From: Kluyvera genomosp. 3
GTDB taxonomy: Bacteria > Pseudomonadota > Gammaproteobacteria > Enterobacterales > Enterobacteriaceae
NCBI GenBank assembly: GCA_002211745.1
Contig: CP022114.1
Location: 1,892,645-1,956,644, forward strand
Length of the DNA: 64,000 bases
Reading direction: 5' to 3'
Shown one piece after another: positions 31,748-41,446 of the stretch. The first letter of the stretch is position 1; each line of letters starts with the position of its first letter. Position numbers and translations under genes: made by a program. Under the pieces are notes generated by a model, which was given only the letters and a program-made list of their open reading frames with translations, did not search any database and was not told where the DNA came from.

Positions 31748-31771
31748 AACCACCTACGGGTGGTTTTTTTG
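31748..31771 (+). terminator. Terminator of the tRNA operon
   Basis: AACCACC (31748-31754) pairs with GGTGGTT (31759-31765) around TACG, then a T run. Confidence 0.9.
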
Positions 31772-31925
31772 TTTTTGTACGCCGCTTTCGTATTATCACT
31801 TCATAAAATTCATTGCCCACCATTCGCCCGTTCTCCTCTAATTGGTTGATCGAGATAATCCGCGTTCAGTGCAAAAAGTCTTCCGTTTTTTATCTCCGGG
31901 ATCGTTTGGTGATTCCAATATCAAT

Positions 31926-31945
31926 ATATATGATTTAGCATATAT
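31926..31945 (+). promoter_or_regulatory. Candidate ArsR operator upstream of arsR
   Basis: An inverted repeat ATATATG-ATTTAG-CATATAT sits 25 bases before arsR, where an autoregulatory ArsR site is expected. A second similar palindrome lies before arsB. Confidence 0.5.
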
Positions 31946-31970
31946 GTATGCAAAGGGAAGGGAGTACAAG

Positions 31971-32290
31971 ATGCTACAGCCTGTTCAGCTATTTAAAATC
32001 CTGTCGGATGAAACCCGCCTCGCGATTGTCATGCTACTCAGGGAGGCCGACGAACTGTGCGTATGTGACATCTGCGCAGCGACGGCTGAATCACAGCCTA
32101 AAATTTCTCGCCATATGGCTATCCTGCGAGAGGCCGAGCTGGTACTGGATCGTCGGGAAGGGAAATGGGTTCATTATCGACTATCCCCCATATCCCGGCA
32201 TGGGCCAGTGAGACGATAACCACGTCATGGCAGTGCCTACGCGATGATGTGCGTGAATGGCTGGATAAATCGGCATGCACGTCTTGCTGA
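31971..32290 (+). CDS. arsR: ArsR, arsenite-responsive repressor (one frame break)
   Basis: Winged-helix repressor released from DNA by As(III). The start MLQPVQLFKILSDETRLAIV and the metal site ELCVCDIC are typical, and the recognition helix is QPKISRHMAILREAELV. The frame breaks in the CCCCC run at 32185-32189; one C restores YRLSPHIPAWASETI and an end DKSACTSC at 32290, giving 106 residues (E. coli 117). First gene of arsRBC. As read, translation would stop at 32219. Confidence 0.92.
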
Positions 32291-32302
32291 TAGTTTATTC
32301 AC

Positions 32303-32318
32303 ATATGTATAAACATAT
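32303..32318 (+). repeat. Palindrome between arsR and arsB
   Basis: ATATGT-ATAA-ACATAT in the 43-base gap between arsR and arsB. It resembles the palindrome before arsR and could be a second operator or an RNA hairpin. Confidence 0.4.
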
Positions 32319-32333
32319 ATAAAGAGGTCCGGG

Positions 32334-33625
32334 ATGTTTTTGGCAGGGAGTATTTTTATACTGACGCTGGTGCTGGTTATCTGGCAGCCCAGAGGACTCA
32401 GTATTGGCTGGAGCGCAAGTATTGGTGCCGTGCTGGCGCTGGGAACAGGGGCATCCACATTGGTGATATCCCCGTGGTCTGGAATATTGTCTGGAACGCA
32501 ACAGCGGCATTTATTGCGGTGATTATCATCAGCCTGCTGCTCGATGAGTCCGGTTTCTTTGAATGGGCCGCACTGCATGTTGCCCGGTGGGGGCACGGGC
32601 GCGGTCGACTGCTGTTTACATGGATAGTATTGCTTGGCGCTGCTGTCGCTGCTCTGTTTGCTAACGACGGTGCCGCATTGATACTAACACCTATTGTGAT
32701 TGCGATGCTGCTGGCGCTGGGATTCAGCCCGAGGACGACACTGGCCTTCGTCATGGCTGCAGGATTTATCGCAGATACCGCCAGTCTGCCGCTGATTGTC
32801 TCTAACCTGGTCAATATCGTCTCTGCGGATTTCTTCGGCCTGGGATTTACTCAGTACGCCTCCGTGATGGTCCCAGTAAACCTGGCGGCCATTGCTGCCA
32901 CCTTGGTTATGCTGCATCTCTTCTTCCGTCGGGATATCCCGGCCAGATATGACGTTTCACTGCTGAAGATGCCCGCCAGTGCGATTAAGGATCCGGCGAC
33001 GTTCAGAGCGGGCTGGATAGTCCTGCTGTTCCTGCTGGTTGGTTTCTTTGTTCTGGAACCGTTGGGGATCCCCGTCAGCGCGATAGCCGCCGTTGGCGCC
33101 GCAGTGCTGTTCGTGGTGGCAAAACGTGGAAATACAATTAACACCGGGAAAGTGCTTCGTGGGGCACCCTGGCAGATCGTGGTTTTCTCGTTGGGTATGT
33201 ATCTGGTCGTCTACGGCTTACGTAATGCCGGACTCACTGAGTATCTGTCTGCCGTACTCAATATGCTGGCTGACAACGGTCTATGGACTGCCACGTTCGG
33301 CACCGGTTTCCTGACGGCGTTTCTGTCATCGGTGATGAACAATATGCCGACGGTGTTGATTGGCGCATTATCCATTGATGGTAGTGCGGCGACCGGCATC
33401 GTCAGAGAAGCGATGATTTACGCCAATGTGATTGGTTGCGATTTAGGCCCAAAAATTACGCCAGTTGGTAGCCTGGCGACTTTGCTGTGGCTGCATGTGC
33501 TTGCACAAAAGAATATGAAGATTGGCTGGGGATATTATTTCCGCACCGGAATTGCGATGACCCTGCCTGTCCTGTTTGTCACGCTGGCTGCGCTGGCGCT
33601 ACGTCTCTCTTTCACTTTGTCATGA
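32334..33625 (+). CDS. arsB: ArsB, arsenite efflux pump (one frame break)
   Basis: Inner-membrane pump that expels arsenite and antimonite, working here without ArsA. About 12 hydrophobic segments. Conserved blocks include [40 protein letters not shown] and [18 protein letters not shown]. The frame breaks in the GGGG run at 32448-32451; one G restores [15 protein letters not shown]. The repaired length is 430 residues (E. coli 429). An AGAGGTCCGGG ribosome site precedes ATG 32334. Confidence 0.95.
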
Positions 33626-33635
33626 GATACTGAAA

Positions 33636-34061
33636 ATGAGCAACATCACCATTTATCACAACTCAGCCTGTGGTACATCGCGCAATACGCTTGAGATGAT
33701 CCGCAACAGTGGTACTGAACCTACGATTATTCATTATCTTGAGCATCCACCGTCACGCGATGAACTGGTAAAACTGATTGGGGACATAGGCATTACCGTA
33801 CGGGCTCTGCTGCGGACAAATGTTGAGCCTTATGAAGCGTTAGGACTTGCGGAAGATAAATTTACTGACGATCGGCTAATCGATTTTATGCTGCAATATC
33901 CGATCCTGATTAATCGCCCCATTGTGGTGACGCCGCTGGGAACGCGGCTGTGCCGGCCGTCAGAAGTGGTGCTGGATATCCTCCCGGACGGGCAAAAAGC
34001 CGCATTCACCAAGGAAGATGGCGAGAAGGTCGTTAACGATGTTGGTAAAAAACTGAAATAA
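33636..34061 (+). CDS. arsC: ArsC, glutaredoxin-dependent arsenate reductase
   Basis: Reduces arsenate to arsenite for export by ArsB. Catalytic Cys12 lies in HNSACGTSRNTLEMI, and the substrate arginines are in NRPIVVTPLGTRLCRP. It is 141 residues as in E. coli and intact. It starts 10 bases after arsB and ends arsRBC. A GC-rich hairpin (AGGGGC/GCCCCT, 34068-34083) follows. Confidence 0.96.
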   Translation: MSNITIYHNSACGTSRNTLEMIRNSGTEPTIIHYLEHPPSRDELVKLIGDIGITVRALLRTNVEPYEALGLAEDKFTDDRLIDFMLQYPILINRPIVVTPLGTRLCRPSEVVLDILPDGQKAAFTKEDGEKVVNDVGKKLK

Positions 34062-34087
34062 ATATCAAGGGGCTCATGCCCCTGGCT

Positions 34088-34177
34088 TCAACGATGCTCA
34101 TTTTCCGTGTCAGAATCCCCGCCCTGCAAAACAGCCTTTATCAATGCCTGATATTCATTCTCTGCCAATGTGAAAGG
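34088..34177 (-). other. Coding-like tail just after the GAF-GGDEF stop codon
   Basis: Directly after the TAA of the cyclase (34178-34180) the same frame stays open for 29 codons: PFTLAENEYQALIKAVLQ, then an acidic end and TGA at 34088. The amphipathic helix and acidic tail look protein-like. It may be a C-terminal part lost to a nonsense change, or chance. There is no good ribosome site for a separate gene; a TTG occurs at codon 4. Confidence 0.3.
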
Positions 34178-35132
34178 TTATGCGTGCTTCCGGCGTTTTG
34201 CTGAGTACATCACCTCATCGCTTTCTTTAAGCATTTCCCGCAGCGAAGGGTAGCGATCCGGGTCATTACGTAACATCCCATAGGAATAATTGATGTTATA
34301 GGGTTTGCCCGAGTTTTCGTTGTACTCATCTACATCGCTGCGCAAACCGTGTAAAAATGCATCCGCATCGGCGTGGTGGGCGAGGAGAACGGCAAATTCA
34401 TCGCCACCGAGGCGTCCTGCAATATCTCTGGTGCCCAGGCGCTTATATAGCATCGCGGCAAATACTTTTAATACCTCATCACCTTCTGCATGCCCCCAGA
34501 GATCGTTGATAGGTTTGAACTTATCGAGATCAAAAAAGATAAGGCTGAATGTTGCATTCGTTTTAGTCAGGGAATGGAATCGCTTTTCGCCTTTACTGTA
34601 GAAACCACGACGATTCGGTATGCCCGTTAGGCTATCGGTCATGGCGATACCAATAATTTTAAATTCATCTTCGACAATAAAAGCTAAATCTCTGAGGCAA
34701 GCAATATCCTCGTCGCTGAAGCCGCGGGCGTGGAATGAATCAGACAAAGCGTACCCGCAACCGCGCCATCAGGCAGATGTACGGGATAACCCGCGTAGAA
34801 TCTGATGTAAGGTTCCCCGGTCACCAGCGGGTTATCATGAAAACGTTCATCGTGCGATGCGTCGTTAACAATAAAGGGCCATCCTCTAAAATGGCGTGGC
34901 TACAGAAAGAGATGTTGCGAGGCGTTTCGCGGGTACCCAAACCTTCGCACGCTAGCATCCACTGACGCTCACGGTCGAGCAGACTTATCAGTACCACGGG
35001 CACCTGAAAGATTTTTTTGGCCAGACGGGTTAAACGATCGAATCGTTCTTCGGAGCCGGTATCAAGAAGGTCTGCCAGATAAAGGGATCTTAATCGTTCT
35101 TCCTCATTATCCGGGATGCCTGGGAATTTCAT
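34178..35132 (-). CDS. GAF-GGDEF diguanylate cyclase (two frame breaks)
   Basis: Cytosolic enzyme expected to make c-di-GMP under control of a small-molecule GAF sensor. I choose the ATG at 35132 ([17 protein letters not shown]) with GAGGTGAT just before it. The GAF domain (about 20-150) has [17 protein letters not shown], then repaired [20 protein letters not shown] and [10 protein letters not shown]; the GGDEF domain has [14 protein letters not shown]. No RxxD inhibitory site precedes the signature. Breaks near 34876 and 34727 are fixed by one base each, giving 318 residues. It lies convergent to arsC in the accessory segment. Confidence 0.85.
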
Positions 35133-35667
35133 ATCACCTCGAAGAAATAGATATGTTGATGCCAGATACATTCTGGCGTAAAGCCGGATTAAGGCTGACC
35201 AATCATTTGAATATAGTTCAAAAAAGTGCTCCGCAGCCTGAATGCCCCGATAACCCTCACAACGGTTATCCGGTGAATCAATATGTCGCTCCCGGCGGGA
35301 TTATTTGTTATGCCCATCGCTTGCACCACCGCGCAGCATAGTTTGCACAACTTGCTACAAAAATGCGCAAAGCGTGACTATTGCAATATTTATGTACTTT
35401 ATTGTTAACCAGATGTGATCCCTCCCGTAATTTCACTTCGCCGGTGCAGAGGCCCTGTAACGGCGCTCTATACTCAACATTGTCTAAATCCCTGCGCTGG
35501 TTGCGAAAAGTTGGCAACCATTTTGCTTAATGATTTGACCTGAAAAGCGTAAGGAAACCTCGCCGTTATCAGCAGGATATTGTCAGGATGTCGTATGTCC
35601 GGCGCGTGCGCCGGTGGTTCGGCTTCACACCGTTATGCATAAACCTCTTTTGCTAAGGTAGATAATA
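35133..35667. other. Intergenic control region before the liv-type operon
   Basis: 535 bases without a gene. Two hairpins are visible: GATAACC/GGTTATC (35249-35255 with 35264-35270) and CCGGCGC/GCGCCGG (35599-35605 with 35608-35614), the latter about 53 bases before the binding-protein gene and likely in its leader. The region probably holds divergent promoters. Confidence 0.5.
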
Positions 35668-36786
35668 ATGTCGCTGAAATTAATAAGAAGTCCGCTTTCG
35701 ATTGTGTTGGCAGGGTGTCTGGTGACGGCGTTTTCCGCCCAGGCCGATATTGTGATTGGTGTCGCCGGGCCATTTACCGGGCCAAACGCCACTTATGGCG
35801 ATCAATATTGGCACGGCGCAACCCAGGCCGCGGCGGATATTAACGCCGCCGGTGGGATTAACGGCGAGAAAATTAAGCTGGTGCAGGGCGATGATGCCTG
35901 CGAGCCGAAGCAGGCCGTGGCGGTGGCGAACCGTCTGGTCGATCAGGACAAAGTTCAGGCCGTCGTCGGCCACTTCTGTTCCTCTTCGACGATGCCCGCC
36001 TCCGAGGTTTATAACGACGCGGGCGTGCTGGCCATCACCCCGGGTTCAACAAACCCGCTGATCACCGAGCGCGGAATGAACGATATGTTCCGTATGTGTG
36101 GCCGCGATGACCAGCAGGGCGACGTCGCCAGCAACTTCATCATTGATAAGCTGAAGGCTAAACGGGTGGTTATCATTCACGATAAAGATACCTACGGACA
36201 GGGCCTGGCGGATGCGACCCGCGCGGCGCTGGCCAAGCGCGGCGTGAAGGATGTGATGTATGAAGGCCTGTCGCGCGGTGAAAAAGATTTCAATGCGTTG
36301 GTGACCAAAATTGGCGCCCAGAAGCCGGATGTGGTCTTCTTCGGCGGCTGTCACCCGGAAGCGGGGCCGCTGGTGCGTCAGATGCGGGAGCAGGGCGTAC
36401 AGGCGAAATTCTTCTCCGGCGACTGTATCGTCAACGAAGAGATGGTTACCGCCGCCGGTGGTCCGCAGTACACCAACGGCATCTATATGACCTTTGGCAA
36501 AGATCCGCGCCTGATCCCGGACGGCAAGGCGGTGATCGAAAAATTCCGCGCCAACAAGTTTGAGCCTGAAGGTTATACCCTCTATTCCTATGCCTCTATT
36601 CAGGCAATCGCCGCGGCGTTTAAGGCGGCAGGCCCCGACTCGGCGAAAGCCAGCGAATGGCTGAAGGCCAACCCGGTCGAAACCGTCATGGGCAAGAAAG
36701 CCTGGGACAGCAAGGGCGATCTGAAAGTCTCGGACTACGTCGTTTATCAGTGGGATGATAAAGGCAAGTATAAGGAAGTTGAGTAA
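35668..36786 (+). CDS. Branched-chain amino acid-type periplasmic binding protein
   Basis: LivJ/LivK family binding protein that delivers leucine, isoleucine, valine or related compounds to the permease. Signal peptide MSLKLIRSPLSIVLAGCLVT to about AQA, then IVIGVAGPFTGPNATYGDQY, GDDACEPKQAVAVANRLVD and VVGHFCSSSTMPAS, all family hallmarks. It has 372 residues and is intact. It heads a five-gene operon. This is an extra copy outside the classical livKHMGF locus, so the true substrate is uncertain. Confidence 0.93.
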   Translation: MSLKLIRSPLSIVLAGCLVTAFSAQADIVIGVAGPFTGPNATYGDQYWHGATQAAADINAAGGINGEKIKLVQGDDACEPKQAVAVANRLVDQDKVQAVVGHFCSSSTMPASEVYNDAGVLAITPGSTNPLITERGMNDMFRMCGRDDQQGDVASNFIIDKLKAKRVVIIHDKDTYGQGLADATRAALAKRGVKDVMYEGLSRGEKDFNALVTKIGAQKPDVVFFGGCHPEAGPLVRQMREQGVQAKFFSGDCIVNEEMVTAAGGPQYTNGIYMTFGKDPRLIPDGKAVIEKFRANKFEPEGYTLYSYASIQAIAAAFKAAGPDSAKASEWLKANPVETVMGKKAWDSKGDLKVSDYVVYQWDDKGKYKEVE

Positions 36787-36862
36787 CCGGACGGAGTCAC
36801 GCTCAGCGCCGGTGTGCTCGCATACCGGCGCTCTATAACATGGCCAATAACACGAGCGCGCG

Positions 36863-37777
36863 ATGATGGAGACATTCTTTCTGCAACAGTTAGTCAATGG
36901 CTTGACGCTAGGATCGGTCTACGGGCTGATCGCCATTGGTTACACCATGGTATACGGTATTATCGGCATGATTAACTTCGCTCACGGCGAAGTGTATATG
37001 ATCTCAGCCTATCTCTGCGCCATCGGTCTGGCGCTGCTGTCCTTCTTTGGCCTGCACTCTTTCCCCTTGCTGATTCTCGGCACGCTGGTCTTTACCATCG
37101 TGGTTACCGGCGTGTATGGCTGGACGATTGAGCGTATTGCCTACAAACCGCTGCGCAATTCCACCCGCCTGGCGCCGCTTATTTCCGCCATCGGCATGTC
37201 GTTAATTTTGCAAAACTACGCGCAAATCAGCCAGGGTCCGCGCCAGCAGGGGTTCCCACAATGCTGGATGGCGTGCTGCGTCTGCATATCGGCGAAGGTT
37301 TTGTACAGATCACCTACACCAAGATCTTTATCCTGCTGGCGTCGTTTGCCGGGATGCTGCTGTTAACGTGGATTATTGGTCACACCCGGCTCGGGCGGAT
37401 GTGCCGGGCGGTGCAGCAGGATCGCAAAATGGCCTCGATTCTTGGGATCAATACCGATCGTATTATCTCGCTGGTGTTTGTGATCGGTGCGGCGATGGCG
37501 GGGCTGGCGGGGGTGTTGATCACCATGAACTACGGCACTTTCGACTTCTATGCCGGGTTTATTATCGGCATCAAGGCGTTCACCGCGGCGGTGCTTGGCG
37601 GTATCGGTTCCCTGCCGGGGCGATGCTGGTGGGCTGCTGCTTGGCGTGGCCGAAGCGCAGTTCTCCGGGATGGTCAACTCCGACTATAAAGACGTGTTCT
37701 CGTTCGGGCTGCTGGTGGTGATCCTGATTTTTCGCCCGCAGGGGCTGCTTGGCCGCCCGATTGTGGCCAAAGTGTAG
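36863..37777 (+). CDS. livH: LivH-type ABC permease (three frame breaks)
   Basis: First permease of the branched-chain amino acid importer. Hydrophobic throughout, with LGSVYGLIAIGYTMVYGIIG, INFAHGEVYM and the ATPase-contact region KMASILGINTDRIISLVFVIG. Breaks at 37249-37252, 37617-37620 and about 37632 each lack a G; repaired it reads RQQGVPTMLDGVL and IGSLPGAMLVGG. It ends GLLGRPIVAKV, closely like E. coli LivH. About 305 residues. Confidence 0.93.
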
Positions 37778-37786
37778 GAGCTGACA

Positions 37787-39073
37787 ATGACGCATTCAAC
37801 GGCTTCACACGAGGTATTTTCCCTCAAACGCTGCATTCTTGACGCGATTTTTTCCGGCCTGGTGGCGCTGATTATCTTTGGCCCATTGTCGGGGTAGTGC
37901 TCGACGGCTACAGCTTTAACTTTGAAGGCCAACGTCTAATCTGGATTATCGCCGCGGTAATGATAGGGCGTTTTGCGCTTAGCGCAATGGCCACCACCGC
38001 CATTGGTCGACGCTTTACCTCTCGTTTTGAAAGCGATAACGCTGGCGTCTATGTCCGCGCCCCGGACTATAAAAGCCGGATGCGCTGGATAATCCCGCTG
38101 GTCGTGGCGTTAGCGGTTTGTTTCCCGTTCGTCGCCACCAAATACGTGCTGACCGTGGCGATCCTCGGCCTGATTTACGTGCTGCTGGGCTGGGGCTGAA
38201 CATTGTGGTCGGCCTCGCCGGGCTGTTGGATCTGGGCTACGTGGCGTTTTATGCCATTGGCGCCTACGGGCTGGCGTTGGGTTATCAGTATCTGGGGTTA
38301 GGATTCTGGTCAATGCTGCCGCTGGCGGCGCTGATGGCCGCGGCGGCGGGCGCGCTGCTCGGCTTTCCGGTGCTGCGCATGCACGGCGACTATCTGGCCA
38401 TTGTGACCCTTGGTTTTGGTGAAATCATCCGTCTAATTCTCAATAACTGGCTCAGTTTCACCGGCGGCCCGAACGGGATTTCTGCGCCGCCGCCGACCTT
38501 CTTCGGCCTCGAATTTGGACGACGAGCGAAAGAGGGCGGTGTGCCATTTCACGAGTTTTTCCATCTCACCTATAACCCTAACCTGAAGTTTATTTTTATC
38601 TACGCGGTTCTGGTGTTGGTGGTACTGCTGGTGCTGTATATCAAGCATCGTCTGACGCGTATGCCGATTGGCCGCGCGTGGGAGGCGCTACGTGAAGATG
38701 AAATCGCCTGCCGTTCAATGGGCCTGAATCACGTGCTGGTGAAGCTGTCGGCTTTTACGCTCGGTGCGTCGACCGCCGGGATTGCCGGCGTGTTTTTCGC
38801 CACCTATCAGGGCTTCGTCAACCCGACGTCATTTACCTTCTTTGAGTCGGCGCTGATCCTCGCCATCGTGGTGCTGGGTGGAATGGGCTCAACCATCGGC
38901 GTGGTACTGGCGGCGTTTGTGCTGACCGTCACCCCCGAACTGCTGCGCAGCTTTGCCGAGTATCGCGTACTGCTGTTTGGCGTATTGATGGTGGTGATGA
39001 TGATCTGGCGTCCTCGGGGCTGATTCGCATTAATCGCAGCGGATTTGCGGTGCGTAAAGGAGTGGCGCCATGA
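37787..39073 (+). CDS. livM: LivM-type ABC permease (three frame breaks)
   Basis: Second permease. The N-terminal third resembles LivM ([20 protein letters not shown]), then [39 protein letters not shown] and [20 protein letters not shown]. Breaks at 37882-37884, 38187-38189 and 39016-39019 are fixed by one C or G each. The repaired C-terminus is [21 protein letters not shown], with a stop overlapping livG by ATGA. About 429 residues. Confidence 0.93.
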
Positions 39074-39946
39074 GCCAGGATGTGATTTTAAGCGTTGAGC
39101 ATCTGATGATGCATTTTGGCGGTATTAAGGCGCTGAACGACGTTAATCTGGAGGTACAGCGTGGCTCGATTACCGCGCTGATCGGCCCAAACGGCGCGGG
39201 AAAAACCACGGTGTTTAACTGCCTGACCGGTTTCTACAAGGCCTCCGGCGGCAAAATCCTGTTCAACACGCGCGGGAAAACCACTAACGTCATCCAGATC
39301 CTTGGGCAGAAGTTTCAGCCGGGTGATTGGGTGAATCCGGCGCACCTCGGGCAGCGTATTTTTTACAAAATGTTTGGCGGGACCCACCTCGTCAACCGGG
39401 CCGGGTTGGCGCGGACGTTTCAAAATATCCGTCTTTTCCGTGAGATGTCGGTGGTGGAGAATCTGCTGGTTGCACAGCATATGCAGGTCAACCGCAACCT
39501 GGTCGCCGGGATCCTCAATACGCCAGCTTACCGTCGGGCAGAGAGCGCCGCGCTGGATCGCGCTTTTTACTGGCTTGAGGTGGTGGATCTGGTTGACTGC
39601 GCTAACCGGCTGGCGGGCGAGATGTCTTACGGCCAGCAGCGCCGTCTGGAGATTGCCCGCGCCATGTGCACCGGCCGGAGATGATTTGCCTTGATGAACC
39701 GCCGCCGGGCTGAACCCCGTGGAAACCCGGGCGCTGAGTAAAATTATTCGTTTCTTGCGCGAGCATCACGGCATAACCGTGCTGCTGATTGAACATGATA
39801 TGGGGATGGTGATGGACATTTCGGACGATATTATCGTGCTGGACCACGGCGATGTCATTGCCCAGGGCAAGGCGGAGCAAATTCAGCACGATGAGAAAGT
39901 CATTGCCGCCTATCTCGGCACCAGCGAAGACGAGGTCAGCCTATGA
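39070..39946 (+). CDS. livG: LivG-type ABC ATPase, enlarged (two frame breaks)
   Basis: ATPase of the importer. Walker A is GPNGAGKTTVFNCLTGFYK; the repaired Walker B is MICLDEPAAGLNP. Between Walker A and the Q-loop (LARTFQNIRLFREM) there is an insertion of about 30 residues relative to E. coli LivG, including FQPGDWVNPAHLGQRIFYKM, making about 292 residues instead of 255. Breaks near 39672 and 39700 are each fixed by one base. It overlaps livF by ATGA. Confidence 0.92.
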
Positions 39947-40657
39947 GCGAACCGATGCTGGAATTTCGTGAGGTCGATGTCTATTACGGCGTTATCCAGG
40001 CGTTAAAGCAGGTTTCGCTGCAGGTCAATAAGGGCGAAACCGTCTCGCTGATTGGCGCCAACGGCGCGGGGAAATCGACGTTGTTGATGTCCATTTTCGG
40101 CCAGCCGCGGGTGCGCAGCGGGCAAATTCTCTTCTGCGGCGACGATATCAGCCATCGCACCACCCATTATGTCGCCTCGGCGGGGATCGCTCAGGCCCGG
40201 AGGGGCGGCGCATTTTCCCTGATATGACCGTGGAAGAAAATTTACTGATGGGCACGATACCAATTGGTAATCAGCATGCCGCTCAGGATCTGCAAAGCAT
40301 GTTCGATCTGTTCCCCGCCTGAAAGAACGGCGCAAGCAGCGGGCGATGACCATGTCCGGCGGTGAGCAGCAGATGCTGGCGATTGCCCGCGCGCTGATGA
40401 GCCGACCGAAACTGCTATTGCTTGATGAGCCCAGCCTCGGGTTAGCGCCGATTGTGGTGAAGCAAATTTTCCATACGCTGCGTGAACTGGCCCGCGACGG
40501 GATGACGATTTTCCTGGTGGAACAAAACGCCCACCACGCGCTGAAGCTGTCTGACCGGGGATACGTGATGGTTAACGGGCAAATTCGTCTTAGCGGCAGC
40601 GGCGAGGAACTGTTGGGCAATCAGGAGGTGCGTAAGGCCTATCTGGGCGGCGCGTAG
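39943..40657 (+). CDS. livF: LivF-type ABC ATPase (two frame breaks)
   Basis: Second ATPase. Walker A is [16 protein letters not shown]; after repair it reads AQAPEGRRIFPDMTVEENLL, a family hallmark, then MSGGEQQMLAIARALMS and LLLLDEPSLGLAP. Breaks at 40196-40198 and 40313-40316 each lack a C. The repaired length is 238 residues (E. coli 237). Last gene of the operon. Confidence 0.93.
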
Positions 40658-40742
40658 CAAAGCATTGCTGGAGTTCAATGCTAAACTCCTGCATCATTGC
40701 GCCTGAACTGAATGACCTCATCAACAACGACAGAGATTGAGT

Positions 40743-41409
40743 ATGAAAACGGGACCTTTAACCGAAAGCGAGCTGGAATGGCTGGACGAGACCATTGCGA
40801 AGTATGCCTCTGACGCGTCAATTATCGACGTCTCCGAACTGGACGGTATGCTGACCGCCATCCTCTCCTCACCGCTGGAGATTGAACCCGCTGAGTGGAT
40901 GTTTGCCGTATGGGCGGGGCAGACCATGTGCCGCACTGGGCGACCGACCGCGAGCGTGACCGTTTTGTGAATCTCACGCTGCAACATATGAGTGATATCG
41001 CCGATCGCCTGAACGACTATCCGGACCAGTTTGAGCCGCTGTTTGGTACCCGTGAAGAAGAAGGTCAGGAGCTGACCATCGTGGAAGAGTGGTGCTATGG
41101 CTATCTGCGCGGCGCGCGCCTGACCGACTGGTCCGGTCTGCCGGCAGAGCAGCAAGCGGCGTTTGACAGCATTGCGCTGCACGGCGATGAAGAGAAAAGC
41201 GCGGCGCTGGAGGCTTTCACGGCTGAGCAGTATTTCGATAGCATTGATAACATTCGCCCTGCGGCATTGAGTCTGTTTGATTACTGGATGGACAATCCGA
41301 AAGAAGCGCCGGTTAAGCAGCCGATTAAAAACGAACAGAAGGTGGGACGTAACGACCCTGTCCGTGCGGCAGCGGAAAAAAATACAAGCAGTGCTGTTTA
41401 GCGAAATAA
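40743..41409 (+). CDS. yecA: YecA, UPF0149 protein with SEC-C zinc motif (two frame breaks)
   Basis: Conserved protein that in E. coli associates with ribosomes and SecA through its zinc motif. The N-terminal UPF0149 domain starts MKTGPLTESELEWLDETI. The break at about 40914 is fixed by one G (AVWGGADHVPHWA). At 41355-41357 one C restores the SEC-C motif GRNDPCPCGSGKKYKQCC and moves the end to 41409. The repaired length is 222 residues (E. coli 221). As read the zinc motif would be lost. Confidence 0.93.
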
Positions 41410-41412
41410 AAA

Positions 41413-41432
41413 AGGGGCCGATTGGCCCTTTC
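41413..41432. terminator. Bidirectional terminator between yecA and tyrP
   Basis: GGGCC (41415-41419) pairs with GGCCC (41424-41428) around GATT; A-rich before and T-rich after, fitting both convergent genes. Confidence 0.8.
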
Positions 41433-41446
41433 TTCTACCACGAAAC

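Noticed and set aside
31706-31840. Possible integration target repeat after leuZ
   Set aside because: No second copy of the leuZ 3' end was found near the yecA border, so an attachment site cannot be supported.
32334-34061. Search for arsA, arsD or arsH next to arsRBC
   Set aside because: None found; the operon is the simple chromosomal arsRBC type.
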